Both the position numbers and the translations under genes were made by a program. From assembly GCA_025403435.1 (NCBI GenBank), contig JAJQZP010000042.1, forward strand, positions 713,302-777,301: a stretch of DNA of 64,000 bases, written 5' to 3'. Source of the DNA: Artocarpus heterophyllus (lineage: Eukaryota; Streptophyta; Magnoliopsida; Rosales; Moraceae). Every line of letters starts with the position of its first letter. Positions within the stretch are counted from its first letter, which is position 1. The notes under the pieces were generated by a model that was not told the origin of the DNA, searched no databases, and worked only from the letters and a program-made list of their open reading frames with translations. Positions 57,401 through 64,000 of this stretch are shown piece after piece.

Positions 57401-60023
57401 TTTCTTATTTTTTAAGAGTCGGCTCTGATGCCATGAAGAAAGGAATAATTCTCTTTTATTTTTTATGAATAATTCTGTACAATATTTATAGGAAAGAAAG
57501 AGACAATTTCTTCCTAAAATTAGGAAAACATTCGTGAAAATACTCTGCTAACAAAAAGGAAAAAAAAAAAAAAACTGCCTAAGAATGAGGAATTACATAA
57601 TCAGAATCCCTTTATTGTGGTATCTAATTTACAGCTTTGACTTTTTATTATTAAAAACAAGAAATCAGGAAAAAAAGAACAAGAAATCAGGAATTCCACA
57701 TTCATTTCTAATAGTGAGTTATCATTGTCAAAATTCCTTGTCATAAGATTTTGTTTGTATGAAGTGAATCTCCAATCATTTCAAGGTTGTTCCTAACACC
57801 AGTCTTCGGCCACATTCTTCCTTGCATTTTTGTGGCCAAAGACTTCTATGACGATCACATGGATTGATATGTTGGGACTTTTCACCTTTGACGTTCACGA
57901 GACGGAAAATGAAGTAATATTTGAAGATGATTCACTATCTGATTAGGATATATGCATGTACTGTTAACAGAGCCACTGGATATCTTCTTGTAGCTTCTTT
58001 GTGTATTTTAAGTTATTCGAAAAACGAGAATGTTTTGTCGTTGCATTTCCACTCTTTTTTGTATTAACTTTTTTGTTTTTCAATAAACATTATCATCTAA
58101 AAATGTTAACTGCACATTGCAGGTAATTGGATTGAATAATGTCCCTATTTCTGGTGATGAATTTGAGGTGGTTGGATCCCTTGATGTAGCACGAGAAAAG
58201 GCAGAGTCTCGTGCAGAGTCATTGCGGCAGGAGCGTATATCAGCCAAGGCCGGTGACGGGAAAGTCACACTTTCTTCGTGTAGCTTCTGCAGTTGCAGCA
58301 GGAAAGCTGTCCGGGCTAGACTTGCACCAGCTAAATGTGTCATGAAGGTTGATGTTCAGGTATGACACATCCGTTCTTACCTATACAATCTTTAATGCTT
58401 TTGACTTCAGTTGATCACTATTATCAGATGGTTGAGTTGACACAGTCATTACTAAATCACTAAAAGAAGCATAATTTTTTGTTTTTTCATTATGTTCAAA
58501 TGTTTGAAGAGAGACTCAGTTTTGAAAGTTCAACAGTTTTCTCCAAAGTGTCATGAATTCTTATTCATCAAGTACTGCAGATGATCCTCCCTCCCATAAA
58601 GCTTGCGAGTCTATGAGGCTCATTTTTACCAAAAGGTTTAATTTGCTGGTGGGCTCACATTTTTTTCGTTCTGTTGATGTTTTGGGTCATATAAAGTTAA
58701 GTCACTACACTCACTTTAGGTAGACTAGGCTTTATATTCCAGGCGGGAGTAATAAATACATTCGCTGATGATTGGTTTATTCTTCAGCTGTATTTATATC
58801 AGATTCATTGATATTTTCCAGGGTTCAATTGAGGCCGTTAGACAAGCTCTACAGACTTTGCCACAAGATAACGTAACCCTAAGGTTCCTATTAGAAGCAA
58901 CTGGTGATGTAAGCACCAGCGATGTTGATCTTGCAGTCGCTAGCAAAGCCATTATCGTGGGATTTAATATTAAAGCACCGGGATCTGTGAAAAGCTATGC
59001 AGACAACAAAGGTGTTGAAATTCGGCTATATAGAGTTATTTATGAACTTATTGATGATGTGCGAAAGCAATGGAAGGACTCCTGGAGCCGGTCGAGGTTT
59101 AGTTGAATGAATCCAACTATTTTGTAATTTCTTTTTTATTTAATTTCAAGAGTAGCTTGAAATAAGATGCCAGTACACAGTTTGTGCCTTGGATTCTTAG
59201 TGTCTTTATCCCATTAAGTTTTAGCGTTTCTAATGTAAATTCTTTACTTCATTTGGGTGTTTCATTTTTATGTGGGTATTTTATGGACCGTGACTCTATT
59301 TTCTTATCAGTTTGAGGGTCGTTTTATATTTCAAAAAGAAGGAAAAAGAGATTGATTATATATTCTAGAGGCCAATATATAATGCTTTACGTTTATTTAA
59401 TTATTTGTCTGCTATTATTATTCGTTGAAATTTTTGTGATGCTCACAACTAGATCACTCCTTATCTTCTGTTCATAGGAACAAGTAACAATTGGTTCAGC
59501 TGAAGTCCGGGCCGTTTTCAGCAGCGGAAGTGGTCGTGTTGCTGGATGCATGGTAATGGAGGGAAAAGTTGTTACGGGCTGCGGCGTCCGTGTTCTCCGA
59601 AAGGGCAAGGTGGTCCATGTTGGTGTTCTAGATTCTTTGAGACGGGTTAAGGAGATTGTAAAAGAGGTATGTTTCGGAAAAAGTCATAAACCCATTTGGT
59701 TCGATATTCAGGCCTTTGTTTCCGATTCCAATACTCATTGAGTTGTTTTCTAGATTCGAATGTCCTCTCTCGATGATACTTGTGAGAATTTTCATGCGAA
59801 GATTTGGTCTCTTTTTTTCCTTCTTGGGCTTTCTTAAAAAGCTTGTGTTTTTGTGGGACAGGTTAAATACTGGACTTGAGTGTGGAATTGGAGTGGAAGA
59901 CTTCAATGATTGGGAAGAGGGACACACTATTGAGGCCTTCAACACAGTTGAAAAGAGGCGCACCCTCGAAGAGGCGTCGGTCTCGATTGCAGCGGCATGG
60001 AGGGAGTTGGAGTTGGGTTATAG
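48859..60023 (+). CDS. FUG1-like: Chloroplast translation initiation factor IF-2 (FUG1-like), with 1-bp indels
   Basis: Twelve coding exons: 48859-50410, 50569-50601, 50829-50942, 51067-51216, 51538-51636, 51768-51830, 52238-52392, 52485-52550, 58123-58359, 58822-59096, 59478-59666, 59862-60023. The GTPase brings fMet-tRNA to the plastid ribosome. The start MLVLGG...MASLVSLG and a Ser/Arg-rich N-terminus fit a transit peptide. The basic linker ends [19 protein letters not shown], then IF2_N ([20 protein letters not shown]). G motifs: GHVDHGK|TT (split by intron 1), [25 protein letters not shown]-2 C-terminal domains follow ([30 protein letters not shown]). Corrected length is about 1032 aa, close to Arabidopsis FUG1. 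Eight 1-bp indels break the frame (see findings). All splice sites are consistent, so the gene is probably functional. A copia element sits antisense in intron 8. Confidence 0.95.
51419..51449 (+). repeat. (AG)n microsatellite in IF-2 intron 4
   Basis: About 15 AG units. Confidence 0.97.
52627..52891 (-). repeat. 3' LTR of copia D
   Basis: 265 bp, partner of 57434-57700. Short for a copia LTR. Confidence 0.96.
53200..54570 (-). pseudogene. Copia D reverse transcriptase and RNase H remnant
   Basis: Minus frames give [20 protein letters not shown] and [15 protein letters not shown] (54137-54559). A frameshift leads to [46 protein letters not shown] and [13 protein letters not shown] (53719-54156). 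After a stop come [15 protein letters not shown] and [16 protein letters not shown] (53476-53685), and the RNase H end beyond. The RT active-site Asp pair is intact. Only a few lesions separate the frames, so this is the best-preserved domain of the element. Confidence 0.92.
54663..55800 (-). pseudogene. Copia D integrase remnant and Pro/Ser-rich spacer
   Basis: [18 protein letters not shown] and [16 protein letters not shown] (55603-55800) mark the zinc-binding end and first catalytic Asp of integrase. Further integrase core is readable in pieces around 55380-55560. A repeated [15 protein letters not shown] spacer (54788-55079) lies before RT, followed by the Arg/Lys-rich [12 protein letters not shown]. 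Confidence 0.8.
56067..56276 (-). pseudogene. Copia D protease remnant, catalytic Asp lost
   Basis: [14 protein letters not shown] stands where active elements have [13 protein letters not shown]. The catalytic Asp is His and the Ser is Leu. It is followed by LFHHYSPC and TVKLPTDQ. A zinc-knuckle remnant (CDRC, then HLLEVHGKP) lies upstream near 56520-56600. Confidence 0.85.
56640..57400 (-). pseudogene. Copia D gag remnant
   Basis: The frame at 57086-56763 gives [45 protein letters not shown], the usual Gag (UBN2/retrotran_gag) end. The N-terminal part, with [16 protein letters not shown] sequence, is broken. Confidence 0.8.
57434..57700 (-). repeat. 5' LTR of copia D
   Basis: 267 bp, next to the primer-binding site, same ends as 52627-52891. 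Confidence 0.96.
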
Positions 60024-61000
60024 AAGCATGGGATGCTGTTCAACACTTGAGGCTAACGTGTCTTTCCCTGATGATTATGAAATTTCGATATCGTTCCTCT
60101 AGGGATGTAACCTATCATTCTCCGATCGGCAGTCTTACGGTTAAATGCATCCGAACAGCTCCCACGACGTGCAATTTATTTCGCGTGCGGCAGGGTTGCT
60201 AGAAGGCGCTCCTAGATTGGCATGAAGTTGAACTTACCAGTGTTGTATGCGATACTACAGTGTATATAAACTTATGAATCTTGCAATTTCATACTTTGTG
60301 TAAAAAGAAGTTTCATTTTTGTCCACCATAGACTCCATGTGAGGGTAATTTGCCATAATATTATTTGATATGAAATTAAAGAAATCAATTTTCTTTTCTT
60401 AATCAGACGAGCAAGGTTCGGTTTCATCCCCGAACATTTAGCTGAGTTTGAGGATCAACGTTTGCAAGCACGTGGACATGTTGCTAAAAGTCGTTATGTT
60501 ACGGGACAAACAATTTTCTGCGTCGTCCTAACAATTTTATTTTATGAACAAACAAACCAGCGATGTCGTTAGTGTCGGCAAGGAGAGAGAAAGAGAAAGG
60601 AGTGAGAAAAAGAGAGGGAAACAAATGTCTTCCTTGAACATTTTTTATGCATGTCTCCAAGGAATATCGTTTGGAAAGACATGAAAAGTATTTCGTAGAA
60701 TGTGTCTTGAAAAGACAAAAAAATGTTGCTACATGTATCTTGGGATATGAAAAATGTCTAAAAGGACATGTAATATGAAAAAACATGTACTAAATTTATG
60801 GCATAAAAACTTTTAAGTATTTAATAATATAAATAAAAATTGAGTTTAAAAAAGTGGCATTTACGTTATAGATTTGTTTGTTGTTGAGTGGCCACGGAGC
60901 AAGTGGGAGCCCAACCTATGGAAGCGTGGGGCCGGGAGCCCAAAATAGAATGTGTTTGGCGCCTCGTCGTCGTGAAATCTTCTTCTTGAGGTTGGGAGGC
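60024..61000. other. IF-2 3' flank / WDR55 upstream region
   Basis: It holds the IF-2 3' UTR (about 60024-60300) and intergenic DNA. No further gene. The last 130 bp is GC-richer and promoter-like. Confidence 0.6.
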
Positions 61001-61010
61001 TTAGGGTTTC
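60905..61010 (+). promoter_or_regulatory. WDR55 promoter: telo-box and GGGCC/GCCCA elements
   Basis: TTAGGGTTT (61001-61009), an inverted telo-box (AAACCCTAA), lies ~55 bp before the ATG. Upstream are GAGCCCAAC (60907-60915) and TGGGGCCGGGAGCCCA (60927-60942), resembling site-II-type elements. This pair of elements is typical of plant ribosome-biogenesis and ribosomal-protein genes, which fits WDR55. Confidence 0.6.
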
Positions 61011-61062
61011 AGCATTCATTCTTCATTTTTCTTTTCTTAAACCAAACCAAATCAAACAATAA

Positions 61063-64000
61063 ATGGAGATAACTTGGGGAAACTGCCGTTCGACATAGAT
61101 TTCCATCCCTCCGACCAGCTGGTTTCTGCTGCTCTCATTAATGGCGACTTTCGTCTGTAATTTCCCTTCTTCTTCTCTTGTTTTCGTTTTCCTTTTAAAA
61201 AAAGAAAATAAACAAATGATTGAATCAAGTTTGTCTTTGTTTGTTTACAGTTACCGATACAGCGCCGATTCCTTACCTCAGAGGTTAGAGTTCGATTGCC
61301 TGTTAATTCTGCAACTAATTCGTTGAAATTGGTTTTCTAATATATTATTATTATTATTATTAAAAAATTGGGACAAATTTTGTGTGGAATTAGGTTGTTG
61401 GAAGTTCACGCACACACTGAATCATGCAGAGCCGTCCGATTCATCAACGATGGCCGTGGTATACATGTACATACATTATAATATCATTACCAATGTTTTC
61501 TTGTTGAGATTTATCATCTAATTTTTATTTTTACTTGCTTATTAAAAATAATTACAAATATTAATAATGTATTACTCTTTATCAGCAATTGTGACGGGAT
61601 CACCAGACAAGTCGATTTTGGCGACGGACGTTGAAACTGGTTCTCCAATTGCCCGCCTCGACAATGCTCATGGGTACTTTACTTAATTTCATTCACCACT
61701 TTAACAAAAGAAAAAAAATATAATTATCTTTTATAATTGTTAATTAGGGAGGCCATTAACAAGATTATCAACATCAACGAATCCACCATCGCTTCCGGAG
61801 ACGATGGAGGTTGTATTAAGGTAACCTCAAACTTATTAAACTCTCTCTGCACTTCATGTTAATGCTATGAATGAGAAAAACTTAATAGTCATTAAAGACT
61901 TTTATGAGTAGATGCCCACAAGGTAGCTAAGCGTTTGGCCGTTCTTTCTTTTTCTTTTTTTTTAATGAAAAGAGGAGTTGGCATTCAGCTGATTCTTGTC
62001 GACTGCTTCAGAGCAAAAACCATACTTCTCTGCATCACATAAAGTCGTAAACCATCCTATTAGATCCAAAACCTGCTGTCCAACCTTTCTACCAACAACT
62101 TAGCTTTGATTTCGTCAATAATCATCAAAAGATCAATGGTTATCTTCTTTCTTTATTTCACTAATAAAACAGGACAAATTACGTTACTGTGGTTTTAGAC
62201 CTTCTTATGCTCGAGTGCAAAAATTCGCATTTTCTTGTTAACAAACATGTATGATAGATGATACTTGGTCTTAATTGACCAACCCTGTATTCCCTGTGAT
62301 ATACACGTATATTATAATCTTACCGCAGGTTTGGGATACCAGACAACGTTCTTGCTGTAATTCTTTAAATGCTCACCAAGATTACGTCTCAGACTTGACT
62401 TTTGCATCCGAATCCATGAAGCTCTTGGGGACAAGGTAGGATGGACAATGCACTAAGTTTTAGCGTTTTTGGCATTTACGCTTAAACTTAAGGCTTTTTT
62501 TGCAATGTGGTTCTTAAAACTTTTTTTTTTTTTCATAGTAATTGAGTCCCTAAATTTAGCTAAGTGTGGCAATTAAGCCCCTTATGTTATCATAAATATT
62601 TGTCAAAATTTAGATAGAAAACAATCACGTAAGATGCACATAATCCATTTATAAGGGAAGGGGTGAAATTTCGGGCACTACAATGATTAAAATATACATA
62701 TAAGCCTACAAAATTGTTAGACAAATCATTAATAATGTTTTAATTTCTTTTCTTTTTTTTTTTTTTTTTTTGGGCATAAAATTAAACAATTTGACTCTTA
62801 TTAAAAGCAAATGAGGTATATAGGTGTTCTAAATGGGTCATGTGCGTCTCACGTGATTGTTTTCCATCTTAATTTGAAGGAATTTTGTGATTAAGACTTA
62901 GTTGCCACATTTTGTTAAGTTTAAGGACTCAATTGCCACAAAAAGAAATTACATTGCAAGAATACGAAAAGTTTACGGAGCAAATGTGCCCAAAACCCTA
63001 AGTTTTATTATTTTCCTTTTAATATTATGTATGTGATTTGCTTCATCGAAGAATCAGGTCTATGCTTACATTAATCATTATGTTTTTTCTACATTCTTGG
63101 ACACAAAACACCTTTCTAATCTTTCTTTTTGCATTTCAGTGGAGATGGGACACTATCTGTATGCAATCTGCGAAGAAATAAGGTAGGTTTTTCATACTAA
63201 TAAATATATTGTTTTTGTTGTTCTCACAAACCACTGGATCGTTATAGGGTATATTTAAGTGGCCAACTTTTATTTCAATTGTATTTATTAGTCCTACGTT
63301 TATGGCAGGTCCAATCTCAATCTGAGTTTTCAGAAGATGAACTACTTTCTGTTGTCATCATGAAGGTACCATTTTCCTCCTCTTTAAAGTGATTAATTAC
63401 ACTATGCTAAAGTAAGCAATATGTTATATATTCCCTTGTTAATAATGTACTGGTTTTAGTTAATATATACAGCAACTATTAACAAAAATATGTCTGCTTG
63501 TGCTGTTGAAATTAATTCTATACCAAGGCAGTGATTTTGAAAATATCCTAGAAACTATAGATAAGATCCCAAAAAAGACGTTTAAAATAAACACCAGAAT
63601 ATCGTATAAGAAATAGTATATTAATAAACAATCACTTAACCATGTGTAAATAAATCTTCTAGATCCTAACCTTTATTTTAGTACGTTTATCAGACTAATG
63701 TCCGGGTATGACTAGTATTCTTACATCTTATTCTTATTTTGTATGGACAGAATGGTCGTAAAGTTGTTTGCGGAACACAAACTGGAACTCTGTTACTATA
63801 TTCATGGGGGTGTTTTAAGGATTGTAGGTAATTACTACTGAAGATGTATGCAGCTTGCATATGTAGCACTTCTTTTTTTTTTCTTTTTAATTATTGTAGA
63901 AATGGTCTCTATATGTTTCTCGGAGTTCATAACTATAATGATTGCTCTTTCTTTTTGCTTGTTAATGCAACATGACCTTTACATTGCTAGTGATCGCTTT
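61063..64000 (+). CDS. WDR55-like: WDR55-like WD40-repeat protein, 5' part (cut by window end)
   Basis: Ten coding exons: 61063-61156, 61251-61283, 61394-61458, 61586-61673, 61748-61820, 62329-62435, 63140-63182, 63309-63365, 63751-63827, 63991 onward, all GT-AG and in phase. The protein starts MEI, then PFDIDFHPSDQLVSAALING, LYRYSADSLPQR, SCRAVRFINDG, ILATDVETGSPIARLDNAHG, TIASGDDGGCIKVWDTRQRS, HQDYVSDLTFA, SGDGTLSVCNLRRNKVQSQS, FSEDELLSVVIMKNGRKVVC, GTLLLYSWG. These are WD40 blades of WDR55. Arabidopsis WDR55 is nuclear, interacts with DDB1A and is needed in gametophyte and embryo development; vertebrate WDR55 acts in rRNA processing. One base is missing in exon 1 near 61069-61073 (ATAACTT), which otherwise puts a stop at codon 12. 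Confidence 0.95.

Larger units (their letters stand above)
52627..57700 (-). mobile_element. Ty1-copia element D inside IF-2 intron 8
   Basis: 5074 bp, antisense to the host gene. LTRs are at 52627-52891 (3') and 57434-57700 (5'), TGAAGAAAGG...TTCCACA, flanked by the perfect 5-bp duplication TTCAT (52622-52626, 57701-57705). The minus-strand primer-binding site is TGGCATCAGAGCC (one mismatch to initiator tRNA-Met) at 57419-57431. The polypurine tract is GCTTGAGGGAGAG at 52892-52904. Gag, protease, integrase, RT and RNase H fragments lie in Ty1-copia order. LTRs differ by roughly 20 positions by eye. Frames are broken and the protease has lost its catalytic Asp, so it is inactive by itself. 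Confidence 0.97.
52551..58122 (+). other. IF-2 intron 8, enlarged by a retrotransposon
   Basis: A 5.57-kb intron bounded by CAG|GTTTTC and GCAG|GTAATT. Removing copia D and one copy of its target duplication leaves about 0.5 kb, in line with the other introns. Confidence 0.9.

Noticed and set aside
1..64000. tRNA, rRNA, organellar insertions, gene cluster or defence-type systems
   Set aside because: No tRNA fold, rRNA block, plastid or mitochondrial gene, biosynthetic cluster or NLR/RLK gene was recognised on either strand.

Overview
The window looks like nuclear DNA of a eudicot plant. It is AT-rich, its genes carry GT-AG introns, and its protein-coding genes match plant families: a NAC1-type transcription factor, a chloroplast translation initiation factor IF-2, and a WDR55-type WD40 protein. 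Much of the rest is retrotransposon and DNA-transposon debris. The species cannot be fixed from the sequence alone.

Layout. 1-9.0 kb: gene-free, with a putative long-inverted-repeat DNA transposon (about 2335-6147) and a related block of ~90-bp tandem repeats (7290-7945). 9.06-13.16 kb (minus): a complete NAC1-like gene of 3 exons and 305 aa with a recognisable miR164 target site. A pair of interleaved inverted repeats lies just upstream. 15.0-17.7 kb: a locally duplicated non-coding segment; one copy carries a hAT-type MITE and the other preserves the empty site. 17.7-29.0 kb: two minus-strand Ty1-copia elements, one an internal-deletion derivative and the other about 6.3 kb and full-structured but decayed. 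29.6-35.1 kb: three gene remnants or short genes (a METTL25-like first exon with a stop, a short G-patch protein related to STIP1/TFIP11, and a Peter-Pan-like ribosome-biogenesis fragment), then a gypsy-type LTR end. 38.4-46.1 kb: a copia family with ~2-kb LTRs, present as one plus-strand LTR with a decayed gag-pro region and one LTR in inverted orientation. 48.86-60.02 kb (plus): the chloroplast IF-2 gene in 12 coding exons, with a 5.07-kb copia element inserted antisense in intron 8 (5-bp target duplication intact). 61.06 kb to the window end (plus): the first ten coding exons of WDR55.

The three main genes are functionally separate: auxin/root and developmental transcription, plastid translation, and nucleolar ribosome biogenesis. 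One shared anomaly matters for any reader. The IF-2 gene contains eight isolated 1-bp indels and WDR55 one, while exon lengths, splice sites and protein conservation are otherwise excellent. This looks more like residual assembly indels than gene decay, and it breaks naive gene calls.

I found no convincing undescribed biological system here. The most useful observations are the indel pattern, the MITE with its paralogous empty site, the interleaved inverted repeat at the NAC1 promoter, the inverted-LTR arrangement, and the small decayed gene fragments.
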